Shown: piece by piece, positions 41,472 to 50,652 of the stretch
Layout of the letters: every line of letters begins with the position of its first letter
Position numbering within the stretch: position 1 is the first letter of the stretch
DNA from: Deltaproteobacteria bacterium
GTDB taxonomy: Bacteria > Myxococcota_A > Polyangia > Polyangiales > Houyiibacteriaceae
DNA: 64,000 nucleotides
Assembly (NCBI GenBank): GCA_017644045.1
Contig: JAEPMI010000007.1
Coordinates: 186,001 to 250,000 of the forward strand
Reading direction: 5' to 3'
Program-made: the position numbers and the translations under genes
Notes under the pieces: model-generated
Database searches by the model: none
Told to the model about the DNA's origin: nothing
What the model saw: the letters and a program-made list of their open reading frames with translations, nothing else

Positions 41472-43070
41472 ATGTTCGAAACGCTGACCAAGGGTTTTAG
41501 AGCCGCCCGTAACCGGCTCGCCGGCGTCACGGAGCTCACGGCAGACAACATCGATCCGGCGCTCCGCGACGTGCGCCTGTCGTTGCTCGAGGCCGACGTC
41601 GAGTTCTCCGTCGTCAAACGCTTCCTCGCCAACGTCAAGGAGCAGGCGGTCGGCCAGACCGTCCAGCGCACCGCGGAGGTCGGCGGCAAGAAGATCAAGA
41701 TCGGCCCCGTCGAGCAGTTCGTAAAGGTCTGCCAGGACGAGCTCGAGAAGATGATGGCCTGGGAGGGCCCCGCCGTGGAGTTCGAGGACTCCGGCGTCAC
41801 CGGCATCATGATGGTCGGCCTCCAGGGCTCCGGTAAGACCACCAGCGCCGCCAAGCTCGCGCGCCTCCTCACCGAGGAGCACGGCCGCAAGGTGATGATG
41901 GTCGCCGCCGACGTCGCCCGCCCGGGCGCCATCGAGCAGCTCCAGGTCCTCGGCGAGCAGATCGACATCCCGGTCTTCGCGATCCCGGGGGGCGACCCCG
42001 TCGACATCTGCTGGCAGGGCCTCAAGGAGGCCAAGCACGCCAAGCGGGACACGGTCATCTACGACACCGCCGGTCGCCTCGCGATCGACGAGCGCCTGAT
42101 GGGCGAGGTCCGCAACATCAAGGAGAAGTGCGACCCGAAGAACATCTTCATGGTGATCGACGCCATGATCGGTCAGGACGCGGTCAAGACCGCCAAGTCC
42201 TTCCACGATCAGCTGAGCCTCAGCGGCGTCGTCCTCACGAAGCTCGACGGTGACGCCCGTGGCGGCGCCGCCCTCTCCGTCCAGGAGGTCACCGGGGCGC
42301 CGGTGAAGTTCGTCGGTCTCGGCGAGACGCTCGACCGGATGGAGCAGTTCCGTCCCGAGGGCATGGCCAGCCGCATCCTCGGGATGGGCGACGTCGTCGG
42401 CCTGATGAAGGACTTCGAAGGCGTCGTCGACGAGGAGAAGGCCGAAGAAGACGCGATGCGGATGCTCCAGGGTGACTTCACCCTGGACGACTTCCTCGAC
42501 CAGATCTCGATGCTCCAGAACATGGGGCCGCTGCAGGAGATCTTCGAGAAGCTCCCGATGTTCGGCGACTCCATGCCGGAGGGCTTCAACATCGACGAGT
42601 CCGAGCTCGTCCGCACCAAGGCCATGGTCAGCTCGATGACCAAGCAGGAGCGGAAGGACATCTCGCTCTTCAAGAAGCAGCCGCGTCGACTCGAGCGCGT
42701 CGCCAACGGCTCCGGTCGCAAGATCGAGGAGGTCGCCAGCCTGCTTCAGCGCTTCGTCTTCATGCGCCAGATGATGGGCGACATCGGCCAGCAGGCCGGC
42801 ATGCTCTCCAAGATCCCGGGCATGAAGCAGCTCGCCGCCGCGCGTCGGCTCAAGGACGTGGTCAAGACCGGCGGCCTCGAGGGCAACCCGATGATGGCCG
42901 GCCTCGCCGACCAGCTCCTGGAAGCCGCGATCGCCGAGAGCCCGGGGCTCGCCCGGGGCCGCGGTCGAGGCAAGAAGCCCCCCAAGACCAGCACCGTCGA
43001 CATGAGCGGCGGCGGCCCGTCGGCGACCCGCCGGAAGATCAAGAAGAAGAAAAAGAAGCGCCGGAAGTGA
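41472..43070 (+). CDS. ffh: Signal recognition particle GTPase Ffh (SRP54)
   Basis: 532-residue SRP54, which with 4.5S RNA delivers nascent membrane proteins to FtsY. The N domain is MFETLTKGFRAARNRLAG. The G domain has the P-loop GLQGSGKTT, DVARPGA, DTAGRL and TKLDGDARGG. The methionine-rich M domain begins at about residue 330 (FTLDDFLDQISMLQNMGPL, MRQMMGDIGQQAGML). The length exceeds the usual ~450 because of a C-terminal tail after residue ~490 rich in Gly, Lys and Arg, ending KKKKKKRRK, which could aid RNA or membrane binding. ATG 41472 gives the family N-terminus. Confidence 0.97.
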   Translation: MFETLTKGFRAARNRLAGVTELTADNIDPALRDVRLSLLEADVEFSVVKRFLANVKEQAVGQTVQRTAEVGGKKIKIGPVEQFVKVCQDELEKMMAWEGPAVEFEDSGVTGIMMVGLQGSGKTTSAAKLARLLTEEHGRKVMMVAADVARPGAIEQLQVLGEQIDIPVFAIPGGDPVDICWQGLKEAKHAKRDTVIYDTAGRLAIDERLMGEVRNIKEKCDPKNIFMVIDAMIGQDAVKTAKSFHDQLSLSGVVLTKLDGDARGGAALSVQEVTGAPVKFVGLGETLDRMEQFRPEGMASRILGMGDVVGLMKDFEGVVDEEKAEEDAMRMLQGDFTLDDFLDQISMLQNMGPLQEIFEKLPMFGDSMPEGFNIDESELVRTKAMVSSMTKQERKDISLFKKQPRRLERVANGSGRKIEEVASLLQRFVFMRQMMGDIGQQAGMLSKIPGMKQLAAARRLKDVVKTGGLEGNPMMAGLADQLLEAAIAESPGLARGRGRGKKPPKTSTVDMSGGGPSATRRKIKKKKKKRRK

Positions 43071-43081
43071 GCAGAGGACCG

Positions 43082-44536
43082 ATGACGAATTCCAAGCCCC
43101 TCTTCGTGTTGCTCGCCCTAGCCGTCGCCGGGCTCGGCTTCGGCTGTGTGGAGAAGTCCCGCGATCTGACCCGCTCGGAGCGCGAGCGCCTCGAGCCCTA
43201 CGTCACCGAGGAAGACACGGACCCCGAGCACGACCTGAACGTCGAGTTCGAGGACAAGATCGAGCTCATCGGCTATGACCTCAGCTCCGAGACCTGGCGC
43301 CCCGGGCAGACCCTGACGATCACCTGGCACTGGAAGGTGAAGCGCTCGCTCGAGGAGGGCTGGCGCCTCTTCACGCACGTCACCGACGCCTCGGGCGCGA
43401 ACCGCGTGAACGCCGACGTCGAGGGCGTCGTCCGCGAGCTCTATCAGCCGGGCGCCTGGAAGGCCGGCGAGACCATCAAGGACGAGCAGACCATCACCCT
43501 CCCCGCGGAGTGGACCGATGAGCGCGCCTCCGTCTACGTCGGCCTCTGGAACGGCCCGCACCGCCTCCGCATCACCAGCGGCCCGAGCGACGGCGAGAAC
43601 CGCGCCCGCGGTCTGACCATCCCGACCCCGCGGGCGGCCGGTGGCGCCGAGGCGCCCCCCGAGCCGACCGTCCCCTCGATCGACGTGAACCGCGCGAGCG
43701 ACATCACCATCGATGGCAAGCTCGACGAGCCCTCCTGGCGCAGCGCGCGGGCGACGGCCGCCTTCGTGAAGACGATGGACGGGAGCCCCGCGGACTTCGG
43801 CGTCACCGCCAAGCTGCTCTGGGACGACGAGAACCTCTACGTCGGCTTCGTGGTCGACGACGACTACCTGAAGAGCGAGTTCGACGAGCGCGACGACCAC
43901 CTCTGGGAGCAGGACACCGTCGAGGTCATGCTCGACCCGGGCGGCGACGGCCGGAACTACTTCGAGCTGCAGGTCTCGCCCCAGAACGTCGTCTTCGACA
44001 CCCGCTACGACACTCGCCGCAACCCGGGCCCGATCGGTCACGCCGATTGGAATGCGGAGATCGAGTCCGCCGTCGAGGTCGAGGGCACGGTCAACGACGA
44101 CGACGAGGACGAGGGCTACACGGTCGAGATGGCCATCTCCTGGTCCTCCTTCGCGACGGGCAACCCGCCTGCGACGAAGCCCGAGGCCGGTCAGGTGTGG
44201 CGCGCCAACCTCTACGTGATGGACGCCCGCGAGGAGGGGAGCCGCGCGGCGGGCTGGTCGCCCCCGAACGTCGGCGACTTCCACGTCCCGAACCGCTTCG
44301 GCAACCTCCGCTTCGTCGACCCGACCGTCGCTCGCCAGCCCGGCCCGAACACTGGCGCCGCCGCGGCGCCCTCGGCGATGGGACCCGCGCAGATTCGACT
44401 GCCGCCGGGTGTGGCGGAGCGGCTCCAGCGACCGACCCGAAACGTCGTGCCCAACGAGGCCGACGAGCGCCGCGTGAACCGGCCGCAGGCCGGCGAGGTC
44501 ATGCCCACCGCCGAGAACCCGCGGCCCGGTCAGTAG
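43082..44536 (+). CDS. CBM9-like (carbohydrate-binding family 9) lipoprotein
   Basis: 484 residues. The signal ends AGLGFGC, then a charged linker. Residues ~50-190 form an unassigned beta-domain (IELIGYDLSSETWRPGQTLTITWHWKVKRSLEEGWRLFTHV). Residues ~205-425 match the CBM9-like domain found in cellobiose-dehydrogenase-type and surface proteins (ITIDGKLDEPSWRSAR, TAKLLWDDENLYVGFVVDDDYL, LWEQDTVEVMLDPGGDGRNYFELQVSP, GYTVEMAISWSSF, WRANLYVMDAREEG). Many such domains are secreted without a catalytic partner, so polysaccharide binding is inferred. ATG 43082, preceded by AGAGGA, is preferred over GTG 43067, which overlaps the ffh stop. Its end overlaps the convergent gene by 7 bp. Confidence 0.82.
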   Translation: MTNSKPLFVLLALAVAGLGFGCVEKSRDLTRSERERLEPYVTEEDTDPEHDLNVEFEDKIELIGYDLSSETWRPGQTLTITWHWKVKRSLEEGWRLFTHVTDASGANRVNADVEGVVRELYQPGAWKAGETIKDEQTITLPAEWTDERASVYVGLWNGPHRLRITSGPSDGENRARGLTIPTPRAAGGAEAPPEPTVPSIDVNRASDITIDGKLDEPSWRSARATAAFVKTMDGSPADFGVTAKLLWDDENLYVGFVVDDDYLKSEFDERDDHLWEQDTVEVMLDPGGDGRNYFELQVSPQNVVFDTRYDTRRNPGPIGHADWNAEIESAVEVEGTVNDDDEDEGYTVEMAISWSSFATGNPPATKPEAGQVWRANLYVMDAREEGSRAAGWSPPNVGDFHVPNRFGNLRFVDPTVARQPGPNTGAAAAPSAMGPAQIRLPPGVAERLQRPTRNVVPNEADERRVNRPQAGEVMPTAENPRPGQ

Positions 44537-45933
44537 CCACTGCGGTCGAGCCGGACGTACCAATAGGCCGGCCCGTACTCGACCACCGCGCCGACCCGGA
44601 AATGGGCGCGGACCCAGGGGAGTCCGGCGACCCGTCGCTCCACCGGGTAGCCGGCGAGGCGGACGAGTCTGCCGTCGTCGTCGACCTCCGGCCGGGTCGC
44701 CGAGTGCAGCAGGATCGTCCGCGGCTCCCGTGCGACCAGGTGGCCGAGCGGGACGTGCTTGTCCAGATGACCGCCCGGCGCTCGAGCGATCACCGGGTCC
44801 GTGATGCCACCGAGGTCGATGACCTCGACCCCGGCGCGCCAGCCGATGTAGCCGACGTCGACGAGCGCGACGGGGCCACGACCTTCGACCGCCGCCGCGA
44901 CCGAGGGCCCCCGGTTCCGGCGCTGTGCGCCAGCCTCCCAGGCGAGGCGTGTCTGCAGTCCGCTCATGGCCAGCGGGACGAGCACCGCGAGCGCGAGCGC
45001 GACCCAGCGCAGGCGATGGCCGAGCGCGCCGAAGCCACGCGCCATCGCCACCGCATAGAGCGGGAGCGCGGGCACGAAGAGCCGGTGACCGGGCATCCAA
45101 TCGCCACCCGCGATCACGAGCGACACCCAGTGCATCAGCAGCGCCACGACGAGCAGGCGGTCGGTCCGCGTCGCTGCGCCGGCGAGCGCGACGCCACCGG
45201 CGCCCGTGGTGAGGAGCAGCCCGATCGCGCCGTAGTGGAGTCCGTCGGCCAGGCCCCCGAGCTTCGCGGCGCTCGCCAGAGGGAGCGGGTGGCCGAAGAG
45301 CGCCAAACGAAAGCCGAGCACGCCGACCAGACCGAGGGCCAGCGCCGCCAGGACCGCCCTGGGGCGAGGACCTCCGAACGCCAGCACGCCGGCGACCGGC
45401 AGGAGCTCCGGCCGGAGCCAGGGGATCACGAGCGCGCCGAGGGCCGCGAGCCGCCAGCCAGGTGCCCCCCAGACCGGTCGAGCCACGAGGACCAGCGCGA
45501 GCGTCGCGGCGCCGGTCTCGAGGCCGGCGCCGCCCCAGATGCCCAGCGTGCCCTGCGCGGCGCAGAGCACCGCGACGAGTCCGCGCCTCTTCGTCTGGTC
45601 GCGAACGGTGAGGAGGACGGCCGCGGCGGTCGCCGCGAGCCCGAGCACGCGCTGGGCGATCGACGCGTCGAGCCCGAGCGTCTCCAGCGCGGCGATGGGC
45701 AGCAGCCAGAGCGGCGCGGTGATCCCATCGGAGGTCACGCCGGGGTTCATCGACCAGCCGTCACCGCTCGCCAGGTGGGCGGCGTAGCGCGCGACGATGA
45801 AGGCGTCGTCGACCAGGTAGTGCCAGGTCAGCGCACCGACGGTGAGAACCGCGAGAGCCGCTCCGAGCGGCGCCCAGCGCTCAGAAACTGGTGCGGTTGC
45901 GCCCGTCGCGCTTGGCGGCGTAGAGGCGCTCAT
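44530..45933 (-). CDS. GT-C-type integral membrane glycosyltransferase-like protein
   Basis: 467 residues with about nine to ten predicted membrane helices. After the first helix (LGAALAVLTVGALTWHYLV) comes DDAFIVARYAAHLASGDGW, the double-Asp motif (residues 42-43) of GT-C transferases that use lipid-linked sugars, such as those related to mycobacterial AftB. ATG 45933 lies 53 bp inside the GGDEF gene and no later start exists before the DD motif, so a genuine overlap is likely. The C-terminal ~100 residues are soluble (ALVDVGYIGWRAGVEVIDLGG, LPWVRAHFRVGAVVEYGPAYWY). Donor and acceptor are unknown; an envelope glycan is likely. Confidence 0.75.
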   Translation of the reverse strand: MSASTPPSATGATAPVSERWAPLGAALAVLTVGALTWHYLVDDAFIVARYAAHLASGDGWSMNPGVTSDGITAPLWLLPIAALETLGLDASIAQRVLGLAATAAAVLLTVRDQTKRRGLVAVLCAAQGTLGIWGGAGLETGAATLALVLVARPVWGAPGWRLAALGALVIPWLRPELLPVAGVLAFGGPRPRAVLAALALGLVGVLGFRLALFGHPLPLASAAKLGGLADGLHYGAIGLLLTTGAGGVALAGAATRTDRLLVVALLMHWVSLVIAGGDWMPGHRLFVPALPLYAVAMARGFGALGHRLRWVALALAVLVPLAMSGLQTRLAWEAGAQRRNRGPSVAAAVEGRGPVALVDVGYIGWRAGVEVIDLGGITDPVIARAPGGHLDKHVPLGHLVAREPRTILLHSATRPEVDDDGRLVRLAGYPVERRVAGLPWVRAHFRVGAVVEYGPAYWYVRLDRSGY

Positions 45934-46765
45934 CGGCGTTCTTGATGAACGACGTGACGTCGTTGTCGTCCTGGAGGATCGCGACGCCGAGGGAGACGGT
46001 CACGTTGATCCGCTCCTGCTCGAAGACGAAGGAGTGGTCCTGCACCAACACCCGCAGCTCCTCGGCGATGGAGGCGCCGCCCTGCAGGTCGGTCTCGGGG
46101 AGGACCACGCAGAACTCCTCGCCGCCGTAGCGACCGAGCACGTCGTCCGGGCGGAGCCGGCCCTTCACGAGCTGCGCGAGCTCCTTGAGGACGTAGTCGC
46201 CCGCGAGGTGCCCGTAGGTGTCGTTGATGTGCTTGAAGTGATCGATGTCGAACATCACCAGCGTCAGCGGGCGCTGGTGGCGACGAGCGCGCGGGATCTC
46301 GCGCTCGAGCGTCTCCATGAGGAAGCGCTTGTTGTTCACGCCGGTCAGACCGTCGACGATCGTCATCTTGTAGATCGTCTCGTGGTACTGGGCCTCCATG
46401 TCCGAGCCGGACAGGAACTTGAAGATCGTGTCGCCGACCTTCACCTGGTCGCCTCGACGCAGCTGGTAGTCGCTGATGAGCTCGTCGTTGACGTAGGTGC
46501 CGTTCGTCGAGCTCAGGTCCTGCACGTGGTAGGTGCGGCCGCGCTTCTCGATCTTGCAGTGGCGGCGGGACACGCTGTCGTTCTCGAGGACGATGGTGTT
46601 TTCGCTGCCGCGGCCGAGGAGGACGGGCTCCGGGCCGAGCACGTGGCGCTTGCCGAACTGCCTCGCATCCGAGGAGTAAATGATCACCAAGCAGTCGCTC
46701 CCCGGCTTCGTCGGAAGCTTGAGCTCATCGAGCGGGGTGACGCGGGTCTTGATGTCTGAGTCCAC
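45881..46765 (-). CDS. FHA-GGDEF diguanylate cyclase
   Basis: 294 residues. An FHA domain (residues ~28-118: VLLGRGSENTIVLENDSVSRRHCKI, LSSTNGTYVNDE) is joined to a GGDEF domain (residues ~135-292) with VMFDIDHFKHINDTYGHLAGDYVL and the active site GGEEF (214-218), so c-di-GMP synthesis is expected. A product-inhibition I-site RxxD is intact (RPDD, 205-208, exactly five residues before GGEEF). FHA control means phosphothreonine signalling may set activity. The gene is preceded by a promoter and a perfect inverted repeat, and overlaps the glycosyltransferase gene. Confidence 0.94.
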   Translation of the reverse strand: MDSDIKTRVTPLDELKLPTKPGSDCLVIIYSSDARQFGKRHVLGPEPVLLGRGSENTIVLENDSVSRRHCKIEKRGRTYHVQDLSSTNGTYVNDELISDYQLRRGDQVKVGDTIFKFLSGSDMEAQYHETIYKMTIVDGLTGVNNKRFLMETLEREIPRARRHQRPLTLVMFDIDHFKHINDTYGHLAGDYVLKELAQLVKGRLRPDDVLGRYGGEEFCVVLPETDLQGGASIAEELRVLVQDHSFVFEQERINVTVSLGVAILQDDNDVTSFIKNADERLYAAKRDGRNRTSF

Positions 46766-46783
46766 TTACCGCGACCTAAACGG

Positions 46784-46800
46784 TGTCCGGACCCCGGACA
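46784..46800. promoter_or_regulatory. Perfect inverted repeat upstream of the FHA-GGDEF gene
   Basis: TGTCCGG-ACC-CCGGACA, 7-bp arms with a 3-bp centre, between the predicted transcription start (about 46817) and ATG 46765. It could be a repressor operator or a leader hairpin. No known site was recognised. Confidence 0.45.
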
Positions 46801-46823
46801 GTCAACCGGGGTGGCACACATGG

Positions 46824-46852
46824 AGAGTAGAAAGATGCGCTTCCTGCGTCAA
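46824..46852 (-). promoter_or_regulatory. Sigma-70-type promoter for the FHA-GGDEF gene
   Basis: Minus-strand TTGACG (46852-46847), 17-bp spacer, TACTCT (46829-46824). A further TTGACT lies just downstream at 46799-46804 but with poor spacing. Confidence 0.55.
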
Positions 46853-46902
46853 CTGCAAGGGTAGAATGATGTGCCATCGACCCCCTCGGGGGCGAGCGCC
46901 AT

Positions 46903-47547
46903 TCACGGGTGCATGAGGCCACCGCTGCGGTGGCGGCGGGCTCCCACGAGCGAAGGCTCGTCCGGGGTGGGCCTTCGGGCCCGGCGCTCCTGCTCGGGGT
47001 CGTGCGCTTCGATGAAGTGCATGTTCTCGTAGTTGATCCAGACATGGGCCACGAGGCAGCCCACGAGCTCGCCGGTCGCCCAGAAGATCGCCCCGAAGGC
47101 GAAGCCCATGGCCACGGCCCAGGCCGTCCAGGGCAGGAAACGCCGGCTCGGCCCGATGTGAAGGAGGCCGAAGACCAGCGAGGACGCCCAGACCCCGGCC
47201 ACCGGGAGCAGCGCCCCGCGGAAGAAGAGCTCTTCGGCGATCCCGCTCAGGAGCGCGAAGAGCAGGATGTGGCGGGAGGAGAGCGGGCCGAGGACCCCGC
47301 GGAGCGCCACGTGGAGGTCGCGGGCCCACCGGGTCCGGCGCACCAGCAGGCGGGTGCTGCGGATCACCAGGAACGCCAGGGCGATCCCCGCCCCGAGGCT
47401 GGCGGCGATCCGCCCTCCCCGACCGAGATCGAGCCAGGCCTCCGTGGACCACGGGCCGCCGTGCCCGGTGAGGAGCGAGAGGGCCACCGCGCCCGCCGCG
47501 AGGGCGCCGTAGGCCAGGGTGGCGACGCCGACGTAGCGCGAGAGCAC
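46903..47547 (-). CDS. CPBP-family intramembrane glutamic endopeptidase
   Basis: 214 residues, five or six membrane helices. It carries the CPBP (CAAX prenyl protease/Abi) motifs: EELFFRG at residues 105-111 with the catalytic Glu pair and Arg, FGLLH with His130, and HVWIN with His168 and Asn172. In bacteria such proteins are linked to surface-protein processing, bacteriocin immunity or signalling; none of these can be chosen here. It is divergent from the HD-GYP regulator gene (116-bp gap) and is followed after 137 bp by the FHA-GGDEF gene on the same strand. A His/Arg-rich tail closes the protein. Confidence 0.87.
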   Translation of the reverse strand: MLSRYVGVATLAYGALAAGAVALSLLTGHGGPWSTEAWLDLGRGGRIAASLGAGIALAFLVIRSTRLLVRRTRWARDLHVALRGVLGPLSSRHILLFALLSGIAEELFFRGALLPVAGVWASSLVFGLLHIGPSRRFLPWTAWAVAMGFAFGAIFWATGELVGCLVAHVWINYENMHFIEAHDPEQERRARRPTPDEPSLVGARRHRSGGLMHP

Positions 47548-47614
47548 TGAACCTTCGTGTACCAGAGGCCAGGGCCCCCTTCAATCGGACCACCGACCGA
47601 CAGCAGTGCTGCAG

Positions 47615-47644
47615 TTGACACCTCGGGGTGGGAGCGCGTACGAC
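47615..47644 (+). promoter_or_regulatory. Promoter of the HD-GYP regulator gene
   Basis: TTGACA (47615-47620), 18-bp spacer, TACGAC (47639-47644); transcription would start near 47651, 13 bases before ATG 47664. Confidence 0.55.
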
Positions 47645-47663
47645 ATCGATTCTCCCCCCGGCG

Positions 47664-49157
<1,494 letters not shown>

Positions 49158-49412
49158 GCGCGCCGAAAGGCGCGACACCCTCACCCTCACCCTCGCCCTT
49201 GTTTCTTCAGGAGCGGTCTGCGCGGATCCCCCATCCTGCAGGGTGAGGGTCAGCGCCGATGGCGCGACTCCCTCGCCGTAGCCTCGCCCTCTTGGAGCGG
49301 TCTGCGCGGTCCCCATCCTCGAGGGTGAGGGTTAGGGCGAGGGTGAGGGTGAGGGTGAGGGTGAGGGACGCCTGCGGCGTTGACGCCTTCGGCGTTGCGC
49401 CTTCGGCGTTGG
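49158..49412. repeat. Convergent intergenic region with GGGTGA repeats and inverted repeat arms
   Basis: This gene-free 255-bp stretch starts with a short CGCGCC-GAAA-GGCGCG hairpin. Then CACCCT repeats (49177-49199) are complementary to GAGGGT/GGGTGA repeats at 49323-49368, forming inverted arms around 135 bp of spacer. Within the spacer GAGCGGTCTGCGCGG followed by CCCATCC occurs twice (from 49211 and 49295). On the plus strand 49323-49368 has at least seven GGG runs with 3-base loops, a strong G-quadruplex motif. GCCTTCGGCGTTG is repeated at the right end. No coding frame is convincing. Confidence 0.85.
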
Positions 49413-50600
49413 TCAGAATTCCCTACGGATGCTCAGCATCTGCGAGAGGTCCTTGATCCGGCCCAGCCGTCGCAGGCCGGGATCGAAGAGCAGGTCGTCG
49501 TCGCGGCAGTAGCCGGCCGAGTAGGCCTCGTGGACCGCCTGGACCCAGGCGTCCATGTCGTCCTGGGCTGGCACGACCGGCTCGTCGCGGAGCGGGCGGG
49601 GCGCGGGGAGCGCGTCCTTCTCCTCGACGGCCGCAGCGATCTGCTGGATCAGCACCGCCTCCGACGCATTCGCCTGCTCCTGGAGCTGCTCGAAGAGGCG
49701 CATCCACGGACCCGGCTCGGGATCGGTGCGCGCGAGGTAGCCCATGACCTCGGCCACGCGACCGGGGGTGGTCTCACGGGCGTTCCAGCGGCGTTCCGGC
49801 GCCCGGGTACAGAGACGCTGGCCGGCCTCGTAGCCCGCGCGCAGGTCGCCGATCAGCGCGGCGACCTTGAGCGCCTCCCAGTCGCACCACTCGAGCGGCG
49901 GCACGCAGCGGGCGGCGTGCAGATACGCCTCCATCGCTTCGCTGGCGCGACCGGCGCGCTTGAGCGCATGGGCGACCGTCGCGTGGGCCGTGGCCACGTC
50001 GGGCTCGACCTGGACGTGCCGCTGGCCGGAGCGGAGATAGGTGTCGAGGTCGAAGTCCTCGCCGAAATCGTCGCTGGTGAACTCCGCGACGCAGTGCCGG
50101 CACCATCCGTCGAAGGTCCGGTACATCAGCCGGTGCTCGTCGGTGTCCTCGTAGTAGTCGACGATCGACCACGTGTCGGAGACCGGCCCCGCGCTGCGGT
50201 CGAACGCGAGGAGGCTGCCCTCGAGGGTCCGGTGGAAGGGCAGGAGCAGCTCCGGGTCGAGGAAGTCCCCGCCGATCGCCTCCGCGTATTCGCGGACGGT
50301 CGCGCCGATGGTCCCGGGCTCGTTCCCCGCGGGCAGCAGGGTGCCGACCGGCAGGGTCCCGCCGTTGAAGCGCTTGTAGATCTCCTTGAGATCCGTCGGC
50401 AACGGGCCGCCGAGCATCTGCTCGACCATGGCGATCTCCGACGACGTGGCCGGCGGGTTGAGCTCGAGGTCGTCTCGATGCTCTTCGACCCACTTCACCA
50501 GCTCCTTCAAGCCCCGATGCACCGCTGGGTTGTACCGCGAAGCGGCGGTCGAGGTCGAGCCTGCTGACCCCGCGGATCGCCGGCGATCCACATGTGCCAT
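49413..50600 (-). CDS. SMI1/KNR4-like protein
   Basis: 395 residues. Residues ~45-150 resemble the SMI1/KNR4 (SUKH-type) fold: SSEIAMVEQMLGGPLPTDLKEIYKRFNGG, then GDFLDPELLLPFHRTLEGSLLAFDRS and WSIVDYYEDTDE. Such domains appear in polymorphic-toxin immunity proteins and in regulatory proteins. The C-terminal half has TPR-like helices (ATVAHALKRAGRASEAMEAYLHAARC). No toxin gene is adjacent. ATG 50600 is used; GTG 50522 (VHRGLKELVKW) is a good alternative because the first 26 residues are Ser/Arg-rich. It is divergent from the lytic transglycosylase gene, with 52 bp between starts. Confidence 0.7.
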   Translation of the reverse strand: MAHVDRRRSAGSAGSTSTAASRYNPAVHRGLKELVKWVEEHRDDLELNPPATSSEIAMVEQMLGGPLPTDLKEIYKRFNGGTLPVGTLLPAGNEPGTIGATVREYAEAIGGDFLDPELLLPFHRTLEGSLLAFDRSAGPVSDTWSIVDYYEDTDEHRLMYRTFDGWCRHCVAEFTSDDFGEDFDLDTYLRSGQRHVQVEPDVATAHATVAHALKRAGRASEAMEAYLHAARCVPPLEWCDWEALKVAALIGDLRAGYEAGQRLCTRAPERRWNARETTPGRVAEVMGYLARTDPEPGPWMRLFEQLQEQANASEAVLIQQIAAAVEEKDALPAPRPLRDEPVVPAQDDMDAWVQAVHEAYSAGYCRDDDLLFDPGLRRLGRIKDLSQMLSIRREF

Positions 50601-50652
50601 CCGCGATACGCTTTCTGGCCCCACCCGGTGGTCGATCGTAGAGTCGGCGGGC

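Noticed and set aside
49323-49368. Telomere-like or replication-origin repeat
   Set aside because: The GGGTGA array is short, lies between convergent chromosomal genes, and there are no DnaA boxes or partition genes nearby.
49413-50600. Immunity gene of a polymorphic toxin system
   Set aside because: The SMI1/KNR4 fold alone is compatible, but no toxin, Rhs or contact-dependent inhibition gene is adjacent.
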